From positions 124,001 through 188,000 of the forward strand of contig NZ_PEAY01000004.1 in assembly GCF_002807665.1 (NCBI RefSeq): a stretch of DNA of 64,000 nucleotides. The letters run 5' to 3'. A model generated the notes under the pieces. That model did not search any database. It was given only the letters and a program-made list of their open reading frames with translations, and was not told the DNA's origin. This document shows, piece by piece, positions 55,545 to 64,000 of the stretch. Positions within the stretch are counted from its first letter, which is position 1; each line of letters begins with the position of its first letter. The DNA is from Neoalteromonas facilis (GTDB lineage: Bacteria; Pseudomonadota; Gammaproteobacteria; Enterobacterales; Alteromonadaceae). The position numbers and the translations under genes are program-made.

Positions 55545-58500
55545 GCCAAACGCGTAATTATTTAGCCTATGGAATACGCAAACTATGGACGTTGTTGGCT
55601 TTTATTCTAGTCTTATCAGCAGTGATGATTTCACTGTTGCGCTTTTCTTTGCCCTATCTCGACAGAAATAAACACCTCGTTGAAGATTATATTAGTCAGA
55701 ACTACAAGGCTGATTTGAGTATAGGCTCAATTTCGGCAGTATGGACTACGTACGGACCGAGTTTAGTCCTGAATGATGTAGTGCTACTAGATGCGGATAC
55801 ACGAGCACTAGAGTTATCTGTCGGCCGTGTGTATGTTGAGATCAATTTCTGGAATTCAATTACTGATTTAAGTTTACAGTCAAATCAGTTTGAATTGAAT
55901 GAAGCTGCATTGGTAGTGAATACTCACTTCTTATCTCAGCAGGCAGACAGCGAAGCGAACATTGTAAGTGTAGTAAACGACCTCTTTTTAGAGCGCCTCA
56001 AACGTTTTTCGCTTACCGATTCCTGGGTCACGATCAATACTGAAACTAACAGCCAAACCTATTCACTAAGCGCTGTAAATTGGACTAACAGCGGTGACCG
56101 TCACCAAGCCGTTGGGCAAATGAGCGTAGCGGAACTTGCACGTAATTCAGCCAGTTTTGTTATGGATCTGTATGGCGACTCCAATGCGCTAAAAGGGACT
56201 TTATTTGCACGCGGCGACGCGCTGGATTTATCGCCGTGGTTCAATGAATTTACTACTGATCAACAAACGTTGTTGCAGAGCCGCGGTAACTTTGCGTTGT
56301 GGGTTAATATTGATGAAGCGCGCATAGAAAGCCTACAAGTAGAAATAGAGCCCAGCCAGTTTGAGTGGCGCTCGGTCAATGATGATACTTTGATTACACG
56401 TATTGAAGGTGGCAGTCTGTTAGCCATGCCACGCAATGGTGGTTGGGACTTCAACATCACAGATTTGGTGCTATCGGCAAATGAGCAATCTATGGAAACC
56501 AGCTTTGCGGGTAGGTTGATGCCAGAAGGCTACTTGCATTTAACGGCACTGAATAATATCCAATTAGCACCCTTCATCGAACTGTTACCGCTGGTTTTAC
56601 CCAGCGACCAAACAGACCAATTGTCAGCTCTTGCACCTAAAGGCTTACTCACAGAGTTTCAATTACAGCACCGTCCACAAGGCACATCATTTTATGCCGA
56701 CGCGACGGAATTGTCTTGGCAAGCACATAAAGTATTACCAGGCTTAGACAACCTAACAGCTTCAATCGCGTGGTATAAAAATCAAGGGCGCATTCAGTTC
56801 AAGGCAGAGAATGCTAGGCTCGATTCCGGCGAATTGTTGGATGATGCAATCGAAATAGCCGCGTTGAATGCCAATATTTTCGTTTATCAAGCGGATAACA
56901 CTGACGTACAAGCCGGTTGGTTTGTTGAAACTGATGATATTGCCTTCATCAGCAATCGTGTTGAATTTACCCAGCAGTTTAGCTATCGCTCTCAGGACAA
57001 TCACTTATTGCTCGCGATGCAGGTGGCTGAGTTGCCAGTATCACAAGTGCCGGCATTGTTCCCTGAGTACTATATGGGCACGGGTTCTAAAACATATCTG
57101 ACGCGGGCTTTGGAAGTGCAATCTGCGAATAATAGCGCCGTGGTCAATGCTGCAAGCGTAATATGGCAAGGTAACCCGCAGCAATTTCCGTTTGATGGCA
57201 CGCCCGGCGTGTTTCAAGCCGGCGTTGACATTTCTAACGCGGATTTTGTTTTTTCATCGCGGTGGCCGACGTTACAGCAGCTTGATATCAATTTACTGTT
57301 TGAAAACAATACGCTCACGATGCGCAGTAACTCAGCGCTATTGAAAGACATTCAACTGTCAGGATTAGTGGCCACTATTCCGAGTCTCTCACAAGCGACA
57401 CAATTACAGATAAGCGCGACTGCGGATGGCACAGGAACGCAACTGGCAAATTTGCTGCAAGCTAGCCAGATGGCAGATTCATTAGGGCACCTATTTTCAC
57501 AAGAACTGCTAATTGACGGCGCTTTGTCGACCGAACTGGCGCTATCCATTCCACTGGATAATGGGCAAGTGCGCGCATCCGGCGTAGTTCAACTTAAAGG
57601 GAATCAAATTGATTTCCCAAGTGTAGATTTGCGTTTGCGAGAGGCGGTTGGAGAGGTGACATTTATTAATGACCGCGTCAGTGTTGAAGGGTTAAACGCT
57701 AATTTATTTGGGCAACCTCTGTCTGTATCGTTACAGGGGCAAGAAGAAGGACAAACCTATAGAACAAATGTCAATCTAACTGGGCATTGGTCATTGTCAG
57801 GTCTGGTTGAGCGCTACAGCCCTTCGCTACGTGAATACGTGGCCGGCAGCAGTGAAATTGGCGCGCATTTGGAACTGCTTACTCATGCGAGTGGCTTCAG
57901 CTATGATGCAAGACTAGAGAGTGAATTACAGAACAGCGAATTTGAGTTACCTGCACCCTTAGCCAGTCAAACGTTGAACAAGCTAATTGTTAATGCCAGC
58001 GGCAATAAGCAGGCGTCAGTCATATCAGCTACTGCTGATGATTATATTTTCTTTGATGGTGTACTGCCTCATAAAGAGGGGACTTTCTCTCGTGCTCATT
58101 TAGCGCTCGGCAGTGAGACAGCGATGAGTCGAGGTGTAGGGTTTAGCATTGCTGCTGATGTAGAGCAAGTAGACGCCTTGGGATGGTTCGATTTCGTCAA
58201 TACAGTTTTTGCTGACAACAGGAGTGTGCGCCGTCCTATCCTATTAGCACCAGAGCGCATATTTATCGATTCGGACAATCTGATGATAGGCAACACGCAG
58301 ATTGATTCTGCATCAGTGAAAATCAAGCAAAAAGACAATGATTGGACGATAGATGTTGCTGGGCAACAAATTCAGGCAAGCGCCTATATAGACGATGATT
58401 GGTGGCAAAACGGTATTCAAGTGAATGCAGAGTACTTACGCTTGGATAGTATCGACCTTGGTGATGGCAACGGACGGTCTCTTTTACCGACCGACCTGCC

Positions 58501-59404
58501 ACCGATAAAGTTACGTTGCCAAGCCTGTCGAGTGGGACGATTTGACTTAGGTCAAGTAGCGATAGATGGCCAACGAGAAGGTGAGCGCTACGTCTTTGAG
58601 CAAATAAACTTTGATAGCGATGCAGGGCGTTTAAGAGCGTCGGGAGACTGGTACATTGAGGATCAACTGTCACGCAGTGATATTAAAGGTGAACTCAGTA
58701 GTGGTGACTTTGGGGAGTTCCTAAGCAGCGCAGGTTTTGAAAGCGGTATTAAGGATTCCGAAGCGCGTTTTGATTTCGAATTAGCCTGGGCAGGTAGTCC
58801 ATGGGAGCTGGACAGGGCGAGTTTATACGGTGATGTTAACTGGTCGCTAACAGACGGTTATATTACTGAACTTAGTGATCAGGGCTCGCGGATATTCACC
58901 TTATTCAGTTTGAACTCATTAGTGCGAAAATTGAGCCTCGATTTCCGTGATGTATTTGCACAGGGCTTTTTCTATGACGACATTCAAGGGACGCTGCAAA
59001 TTAGCGATGGCAAAGCAGTTACCGAAGACACTGTGGTTGATGGCGGCGCAGGAGAAATCACAATCAAAGGTTATTCTGATCTAGTTGATAATCGTTTGAA
59101 CTACCGGGTGTCTTTTACGCCAAATGTCACGGGCAACTTGCCGATCTTGATGTATTTTATGGTAAATCCGCCGACAGCTCTGGCAGCCTTGGCTCTAGAC
59201 CAAGTGCTTACGTCGGCGAAAGTCATTTCCAACGTTAATTACTCTGTGACCGGTACCTTTGATGAACCACAAGTGCAGGAAATTGGACGAGACAGTACTG
59301 ATATCGAGTTGCCAGCCCGCACTGAGCCGCCAAAGAAGCAACAATCAGACGAAATGAAGTTGCCAGACCCTGTCACTATACAAACAGGAGATCTAGATGG
59401 CTAA
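55541..59404 (+). CDS. yhdP: AsmA-like lipid transport protein YhdP
   Basis: A 1287-residue bridge-type protein. One membrane helix (about 15-37) is followed by a very long periplasmic beta-rich part and the AsmA-like C-terminal domain. YhdP carries phospholipids to the outer membrane in parallel to TamB and YdbH in E. coli. GTG 55541 overlaps the rng stop (GTGA). The end overlaps the next gene by eight bases. Confidence 0.92.
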   Translation: MSQTRNYLAYGIRKLWTLLAFILVLSAVMISLLRFSLPYLDRNKHLVEDYISQNYKADLSIGSISAVWTTYGPSLVLNDVVLLDADTRALELSVGRVYVEINFWNSITDLSLQSNQFELNEAALVVNTHFLSQQADSEANIVSVVNDLFLERLKRFSLTDSWVTINTETNSQTYSLSAVNWTNSGDRHQAVGQMSVAELARNSASFVMDLYGDSNALKGTLFARGDALDLSPWFNEFTTDQQTLLQSRGNFALWVNIDEARIESLQVEIEPSQFEWRSVNDDTLITRIEGGSLLAMPRNGGWDFNITDLVLSANEQSMETSFAGRLMPEGYLHLTALNNIQLAPFIELLPLVLPSDQTDQLSALAPKGLLTEFQLQHRPQGTSFYADATELSWQAHKVLPGLDNLTASIAWYKNQGRIQFKAENARLDSGELLDDAIEIAALNANIFVYQADNTDVQAGWFVETDDIAFISNRVEFTQQFSYRSQDNHLLLAMQVAELPVSQVPALFPEYYMGTGSKTYLTRALEVQSANNSAVVNAASVIWQGNPQQFPFDGTPGVFQAGVDISNADFVFSSRWPTLQQLDINLLFENNTLTMRSNSALLKDIQLSGLVATIPSLSQATQLQISATADGTGTQLANLLQASQMADSLGHLFSQELLIDGALSTELALSIPLDNGQVRASGVVQLKGNQIDFPSVDLRLREAVGEVTFINDRVSVEGLNANLFGQPLSVSLQGQEEGQTYRTNVNLTGHWSLSGLVERYSPSLREYVAGSSEIGAHLELLTHASGFSYDARLESELQNSEFELPAPLASQTLNKLIVNASGNKQASVISATADDYIFFDGVLPHKEGTFSRAHLALGSETAMSRGVGFSIAADVEQVDALGWFDFVNTVFADNRSVRRPILLAPERIFIDSDNLMIGNTQIDSASVKIKQKDNDWTIDVAGQQIQASAYIDDDWWQNGIQVNAEYLRLDSIDLGDGNGRSLLPTDLPPIKLRCQACRVGRFDLGQVAIDGQREGERYVFEQINFDSDAGRLRASGDWYIEDQLSRSDIKGELSSGDFGEFLSSAGFESGIKDSEARFDFELAWAGSPWELDRASLYGDVNWSLTDGYITELSDQGSRIFTLFSLNSLVRKLSLDFRDVFAQGFFYDDIQGTLQISDGKAVTEDTVVDGGAGEITIKGYSDLVDNRLNYRVSFTPNVTGNLPILMYFMVNPPTALAALALDQVLTSAKVISNVNYSVTGTFDEPQVQEIGRDSTDIELPARTEPPKKQQSDEMKLPDPVTIQTGDLDG

Positions 59405-60218
59405 GTTAGCCGCTATCCAGATGATTTCTACGCCAGATGTTGGCGAGAATTTTGCGCATGTGGAAGCACTGCTGCGCGACAGTCAAGGTGCGACTCGATT
59501 AGTTGTACTGCCTGAGTGTTTCGCTTTATTTGGCGCTAAAGATCGCGATTTGTTGGCACTAGCGAAAGATTCTAACAATCAATTGGTAGAGCGTTTGCAA
59601 CAATTAGCTCGCCGCTATAAGTGCTGGTTGGTAGCCGGCACAATACCGATTTTGAGTCATGACGGTGAACGTTTCCGAGCGGCATGCGTATGTATTGATG
59701 ACAATGGAAATATTGTGGCGCGCTATGACAAGATCCATTTGTTTGATGTTCAGGTGGCAGACGCAACAGGTAGCTATTTGGAATCGCGATTCACTGAACC
59801 TGGAGACACGGTTGTAACCTTCGATAGTCCATTCGGTAAAGTGGGAGTAGCGGTATGTTACGATGTACGCTTCGCCGGTTTGTTTCAGGCTATGCAGAAT
59901 ATTGATGTGTTAGTACTGCCCAGCGCATTCACACAAAAAACCGGTGAAGCGCATTGGCATCCACTCTTGCAGGCACGCAGCATTGAGTTGCAATGTTACG
60001 TCGTAGCATCCAATCAGGGTGGAACACATCAAAATGGCAGGCAAACTTACGGAAACAGTGTTATTTATTCTCCTTGGGGTAAGCAATTAGCCTTTATTGA
60101 TAAGGGTGAAGGTTACATCGAAGCCGATATGGATAAAGAACAACTGAGTTCCATACGCCAATCAATGCCAATACAAAAACATAACAGATTCAGGAGTACA
60201 TTCGTTGAACCAGGTTGA
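59397..60218 (+). CDS. Nitrilase-family amidase, Nit1/deaminated glutathione amidase-like
   Basis: A 273-residue carbon-nitrogen hydrolase. The catalytic triad is E40 (LPECF), K112 (YDKIHLFDV) and C154 (AVCYDVRF). The KIHLFDV form is the one seen in Nit1-type enzymes that repair deaminated glutathione; that substrate is inferred. It stands between yhdP and tldD as in Vibrio and E. coli relatives. CAGGAG lies before the ATG. Confidence 0.88.
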   Translation: MAKLAAIQMISTPDVGENFAHVEALLRDSQGATRLVVLPECFALFGAKDRDLLALAKDSNNQLVERLQQLARRYKCWLVAGTIPILSHDGERFRAACVCIDDNGNIVARYDKIHLFDVQVADATGSYLESRFTEPGDTVVTFDSPFGKVGVAVCYDVRFAGLFQAMQNIDVLVLPSAFTQKTGEAHWHPLLQARSIELQCYVVASNQGGTHQNGRQTYGNSVIYSPWGKQLAFIDKGEGYIEADMDKEQLSSIRQSMPIQKHNRFRSTFVEPG

Positions 60219-61644
60219 AGAACATTTGCTGCATCAGTCAGGGCTAACCAATACTGATTTAGAAAACGCATTGAGTGCAATGCTTAGCCACCAAAATGAC
60301 TTTGCAGACCTTTACTTTCAGTCTAGTCAACATGAAAGCTGGGTGCTTGAAGATGGTATCATCAAAGAGGGAAGCTACAATATAGAACGCGGTGTGGGTG
60401 TACGAGCTGTTAGCGGTGAGAAAACAGGTTTCGCTTATTCCGATGCGGTGAATGCTGACGCCTTAATGACCGCTAGTAATGCTGCACGCTCTATTTCTGC
60501 TCACGGCGGTACCACTAAAGTGAACGGTTTTGATCGGCAAATACCGCCGGCACTTTACAGTAGCGATAACCCGTTAAAAGCACTGGCAGAAAAAGAGAAA
60601 ATTGCATTGCTACGCGCGGTTGATCATTACGTCCGACAGCAGCAGCCAGATGTCTCTCAAGTCATTGTGAGTTTAACAGGTGTTTACGAAGAAATATTGG
60701 TCGTGGCCAGTGATGGCACCTACAGCACAGATCAGCGTCCTCTGATCCGTCTAAACTGTTCGGTATTATTGGAGCAGGATGGGCGTCGAGAGCGCGGAGC
60801 GTCCGGGATGGGGGGGCGCTACTCGTACGAATTGTTGTCTGAGTCCATTGACGGTAAGCCCAAGTATCAACGTTTAGCTGACGAAGCGTTACATATGGCG
60901 CGCGTTAACTTAAGAGCTGTGCCTGCGCCGGCTGGTACGATGCCAGTTGTATTGGGCTCTGGTTGGCCTGGCGTTTTGCTTCACGAAGCGGTTGGTCATG
61001 GTTTGGAAGGCGATTTTAATCGCAAAGGCGCGTCAACATTCAGTGGCCGTATTGGTGAGCGTGTGGCATCAAAAGGTGTGACCGTTATTGACAACGGTAC
61101 AATTGAAAATCGTCGCGGCTCTCTGACCATAGACGATGAGGGCACACCAAGCCAGGAAAATGTTCTGATCGAAGACGGCATACTCAAAGGGTATATGCAG
61201 GATAAGTTGAATGCTCGCTTAATGGGCGTTGCGCCAACGGGAAATGGTCGCCGAGAATCTTATGCGCATTTACCAATGCCGCGCATGACGAATACCTACA
61301 TGCTAGGTGGCGACTACCAGCCAGATGAGATCATTGCATCAATTGAGAAGGGTATCTACGCACCCAATTTCGGCGGTGGTCAGGTAGATATTACGTCTGG
61401 CAAGTTCGTTTTCTCAACCTCAGAAGCGTACTTGATTGAAAAGGGTAAAATATCAACGCCAATAAAGGGTGCTACATTGATTGGCAACGGGCCTGATGTC
61501 ATGCAAAAGATTTCGATGATTGGTAATGATTCTTGCCTCGACAATGGTGTTGGGGTATGTGGCAAAGATGGTCAAAGTGTGCCAGTCGGCGTTGGTCAGC
61601 CGACGCTTAAAATAGATGAATTAACGGTTGGCGGAACAGCATAA
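60205..61644 (+). CDS. tldD: Metalloprotease TldD
   Basis: A 479-residue protein nearly the same as E. coli TldD in its blocks, for example [25 protein letters not shown]. The zinc motif HEAVGH is at 260-265. TldD with TldE (PmbA) forms a protease that trims antibiotic peptides such as microcin B17 and unfolds small substrates. TTG 60205 is the likely start with AGGAG before it; it overlaps the nitrilase end by 14 bases. pmbA is not next to it in this window. Confidence 0.95.
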   Translation: MNQVEEHLLHQSGLTNTDLENALSAMLSHQNDFADLYFQSSQHESWVLEDGIIKEGSYNIERGVGVRAVSGEKTGFAYSDAVNADALMTASNAARSISAHGGTTKVNGFDRQIPPALYSSDNPLKALAEKEKIALLRAVDHYVRQQQPDVSQVIVSLTGVYEEILVVASDGTYSTDQRPLIRLNCSVLLEQDGRRERGASGMGGRYSYELLSESIDGKPKYQRLADEALHMARVNLRAVPAPAGTMPVVLGSGWPGVLLHEAVGHGLEGDFNRKGASTFSGRIGERVASKGVTVIDNGTIENRRGSLTIDDEGTPSQENVLIEDGILKGYMQDKLNARLMGVAPTGNGRRESYAHLPMPRMTNTYMLGGDYQPDEIIASIEKGIYAPNFGGGQVDITSGKFVFSTSEAYLIEKGKISTPIKGATLIGNGPDVMQKISMIGNDSCLDNGVGVCGKDGQSVPVGVGQPTLKIDELTVGGTA

Positions 61645-61645
61645 A

Positions 61646-61670
61646 AAAGGGCGCTAGATGAGCGCCCTTT
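61646..61670. terminator. Bidirectional terminator between tldD and the Ig-like gene
   Basis: A perfect 10-bp stem AAAGGGCGCT (61646-61655) and AGCGCCCTTT (61661-61670) with a five-base loop. The minus-strand side has a run of six T; the plus side has TTTCTATTT. It serves both convergent genes. Confidence 0.9.
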
Positions 61671-61682
61671 CTATTTGGCTTG

Positions 61683-64000
61683 TTAAAGTAGTCGGACGAT
61701 CATTGTCAGGCCCGAGACCACCCCACTTGGTGAGGTGACCGTTATGCTCACCGTCGCATTTATTGGGTCGTCGTCAACGGTAAGGTCGTTGGTTAAAACA
61801 AATTCTAAACTGCTACCGCCGGCACGATTATTTTTGTTGATGCTTATATCCGTTTGACCAGCGACGCTGCCGCTACTGGTTTCAACTAGTACGCTCGTAT
61901 CAGACGGCATTGTTTGTTCTGCAGTATCCCTCACGCGCAACGTAAAGCTCGCGCTTTCGCCTCTTGCAATGTTCAATACTGGGCTATTACTGCCGCCACC
62001 GTAATTGTTCACCAACTCTACATTGTTCTCGAGCACGCTGATTAACGCGTTTGATGATGCCATGATCATAACCAAAGCGCGTCTTACATGAAGACCATTG
62101 GCTCCGCAGTTATTGGCCTGACATTGAGGCCCATCAAATGCCGCATTGGCTTGGCTAAAGGTGCCGTTGCCATCGTAATCGAGGAAAACTTCAACTGCAT
62201 CGTAACTATCGTTTTCATTATCATCGCGCCACGCTTCGGAAATATCTGCAAAGCCGGTGGTGTTGGATGAAGGCAAGCCAAAACCGCTGTCTCCACCTAA
62301 ATTGAGTGCCCCGCCGTCCTCATCGTCATACACATTATTGCCATTACTGTCGTACAGTGTTTCGTGACCAATAGCAGTGGCCAAGACGGTCACACGGTGA
62401 TCATCTACGCGAGGGTCTGCGCTTGTCCATTCAACAGAACAACTGCCATTTAACGTGGTACAACTGGGTTGGATCTGACCACCTTCGGTGGTGAAAGATA
62501 CCGCTGTACCGTCAGGCACGGGATTATTAAATGCGTCGGCTAAATACGCAGTGACGGTCACTTGCTGGCCATTTATGCTTGCGGCTTCTGGATTCGGGTT
62601 GCTAGTAGATAACGAAAAACTATTTTGGTCTGGCAATCCTGTATTGACGGTTAGAATGTCGGACTGTGTTGAAATAACCGTGTTGTCCGCAGTTGTGGTG
62701 CTGGCAGACACACGGACAGCCGTGGGTACGTTACCTGCCGTAACACGCGTGCTCACTTGTCCTTGGGAATTGGTTAACCCTTCAGCGGGGGATAAACTTA
62801 AGCCACCAACCGTTGTACTGAGTTCAAATTGTACCGCTTTCTGTGCTAGCGGATTGCCCAACTCTCCATTGACCTGAAAGGTTACCGTAGACACCGAGGC
62901 GCTGCCCTGCCCGCCTGTCCCTTGAAGTACTATGGAACTTGGTTCTGCCGTAACAAACTCAATAGAGCCGATGGACTCTGGCAATAGTTCAATACTGCGA
63001 GATATCGTTAGTGGCGTGTTGTTCACCAATACTGTCGCGGTAATAATATCGTCATTGCCGGCACCGCTGGCACAATTAATATCCTCATAGGTTGAGCTTG
63101 CGCGGCCATTTACGGTGGCGACGTTCTCATCTATTGTGGCTTTTCCATCGGTGACACAACTTGAAGAGAAGGTTATCGGTGTGCTTCCCACTATCGGGTT
63201 ATCGTCAGCATCAGCTAACCCTACGAGTAACCCCAATGTAGCACCAGCACCGATGACGATGTCTTGTTCACTACTAGCACCGGTAACGCCCAGCACGTCT
63301 TCGAAAAACACATCGTTTTCAAAATAACCAATCCTGACAACATCTTGTTCTACTGCATCGACAGATTGGATTTCGTAGTTAAGCGTATTGACCAGCGAGT
63401 CAGTGTCATCACCAAAAATGGTAACGGTGGCGATACCTGCACCGATGTTGTCTGTCTCCGCTGTTAATACCACCTCAGCCATTCCTTGTGCGTTTGTTAG
63501 CACGTCTGTGATCGCCAAATTCCCGCGAGTAACACTAAAGGTTAGGATTTCATTTTCGACAGGAGCGCCATCAGCACTCAGCAACATAGCCTGCAAGCGG
63601 ACTTGCTGATCGGCTTTAAAACGCAGCGTAGAATCGCCAACCTGATTAAACATTGTCAGAGACAGTGTTGCTGGCGCACTGCTGTTGTTATCACTCGCAA
63701 CGAATTCAATTGCGGCTTGATCTTGTAATGTGGAGTAACTCGCAGACACACTGCCCGCGCCTAAAAGACCGTCTTGTGCACTCAGAAATACTTGTGCAAT
63801 ACCGCTTTGATTAGTGACTTTAGATTCAATATCCAGCACCCCAATGGCGCTGGTGAATTCAATTATTTGGTTACCGAGAGGAACGCCATCTTCGGTCAAA
63901 GTGGCTTGTATACACGCCGTTTCATCAGCGGCAAAGCTGTTCACGCTAATGGCTGCACAATTTGCATCTAAAACTTCAAGTACTAACGCAACAACGGGCT
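61683..64000 (-). CDS. Large Ig-like repeat surface protein, C-terminal part
   Basis: The frame is open to the window edge; 772 residues are visible and the N-terminus is beyond base 64000. It contains repeated beta-sandwich units of about 95-110 residues with GVPLGNQIIEFTSAIGVL, GAPVENEILTFSVTRGNL and QKAVQFELSTTVGGL, resembling bacterial Ig-like (Big_1/invasin) domains. A region near the C-terminus (DSNGNNVYDDEDGG and YDAVEVFLDYDGNG) has calcium-binding-like Asp/Asn/Gly repeats. It ends without a visible sorting signal. It is probably surface-exposed and may be adhesive; the protein is unidentified. Confidence 0.78.
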   Translation of the reverse strand, partial: PVVALVLEVLDANCAAISVNSFAADETACIQATLTEDGVPLGNQIIEFTSAIGVLDIESKVTNQSGIAQVFLSAQDGLLGAGSVSASYSTLQDQAAIEFVASDNNSSAPATLSLTMFNQVGDSTLRFKADQQVRLQAMLLSADGAPVENEILTFSVTRGNLAITDVLTNAQGMAEVVLTAETDNIGAGIATVTIFGDDTDSLVNTLNYEIQSVDAVEQDVVRIGYFENDVFFEDVLGVTGASSEQDIVIGAGATLGLLVGLADADDNPIVGSTPITFSSSCVTDGKATIDENVATVNGRASSTYEDINCASGAGNDDIITATVLVNNTPLTISRSIELLPESIGSIEFVTAEPSSIVLQGTGGQGSASVSTVTFQVNGELGNPLAQKAVQFELSTTVGGLSLSPAEGLTNSQGQVSTRVTAGNVPTAVRVSASTTTADNTVISTQSDILTVNTGLPDQNSFSLSTSNPNPEAASINGQQVTVTAYLADAFNNPVPDGTAVSFTTEGGQIQPSCTTLNGSCSVEWTSADPRVDDHRVTVLATAIGHETLYDSNGNNVYDDEDGGALNLGGDSGFGLPSSNTTGFADISEAWRDDNENDSYDAVEVFLDYDGNGTFSQANAAFDGPQCQANNCGANGLHVRRALVMIMASSNALISVLENNVELVNNYGGGSNSPVLNIARGESASFTLRVRDTAEQTMPSDTSVLVETSSGSVAGQTDISINKNNRAGGSSLEFVLTNDLTVDDDPINATVSITVTSPSGVVSGLTMIVRLL

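Overview
The window reads as ordinary chromosome of a marine-type gammaproteobacterium, most likely Alteromonadales (Alteromonas, Glaciecola or Aestuariibacter-like). The basis is gene content and order: lptM-lysA-dapF-DUF484-xerC-yigB, a complete MSHA type IV pilus cluster, and mreBCD-maf-rng-yhdP-nit-tldD directly behind it. Coding density is high, no intergenic gap exceeds 300 bases, and I see no rRNA, tRNA, CRISPR array, insertion sequence or prophage. The genus is an inference from gene order and protein appearance; no search was run.

Layout. 1-5.9 kb: the tail of rarD, then on the minus strand a REC-REC-GGDEF protein, uvrD with a clear LexA box, an unrecognised membrane protein and a secreted TraB/DUF5694-like protein. 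6.1-8.3 kb (plus): a secreted esterase-like protein with a TPR tail, and cysE. 8.3-14.6 kb (minus): the lysine and cell-division block lptM-lysA-dapF-DUF484-xerC-yigB, preceded by a glycosyltransferase-like gene and a PAP2 phosphatase. 14.7-20.5 kb: rraA, then the minus-strand operon mpl-ubiX-S1/P1 nuclease, then plus-strand fbp, ppa and a DUF3299 gene. 20.6-28.3 kb: a chemotaxis receptor, a 2OG-Fe(II) oxygenase overlapping a thioesterase, uvrA, a YajR-type transporter and ssb. 28.4-32.3 kb: a PQ-loop-like membrane protein with operator-like palindromes, and an M16 peptidase lipoprotein. In Vibrio cholerae the csrD/mshH gene sits between ssb and mshI, so these two genes occupy its place.

32.4-50.9 kb is a tightly coupled MSHA pilus locus, 17 genes in the order I, I2 (PilN-like), J, K, L, M, N, E, G, F, B, A, C, D, O, P, Q. 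It encodes the inner-membrane platform (I, I2, J, K, G), the secretin with its ATPase and TPR partners (L, M, N), the extension ATPase (E), the major pilin (A), the minor pilins (B, C, D, O, P) and a 1679-residue secreted protein (Q) with three LamG-like domains. Many junctions are ATGA or TGATG overlaps. The main break is around mshA: a gap in front of it, and an intrinsic terminator inside the start of mshC behind it.

51.0-61.6 kb carries cell-shape and envelope genes: the actin-like filament and its membrane partners (mreBCD), Maf, RNase G, the AsmA-like YhdP, a Nit1-like amidase and TldD. It ends at a strong bidirectional terminator. The last 2.3 kb is the C-terminal part of a large minus-strand Ig-like repeat protein that runs off the window.

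I did not find a convincing new multi-gene defence or mobile system. The items most worth a second look are the terminator inside mshC, the replacement of csrD/mshH, the spaced palindromes near 29.1 kb, the LamG duplication in MshQ, the HxE-type oxygenase overlapping a thioesterase, and the paired secreted unknowns at 4.7-7.3 kb.
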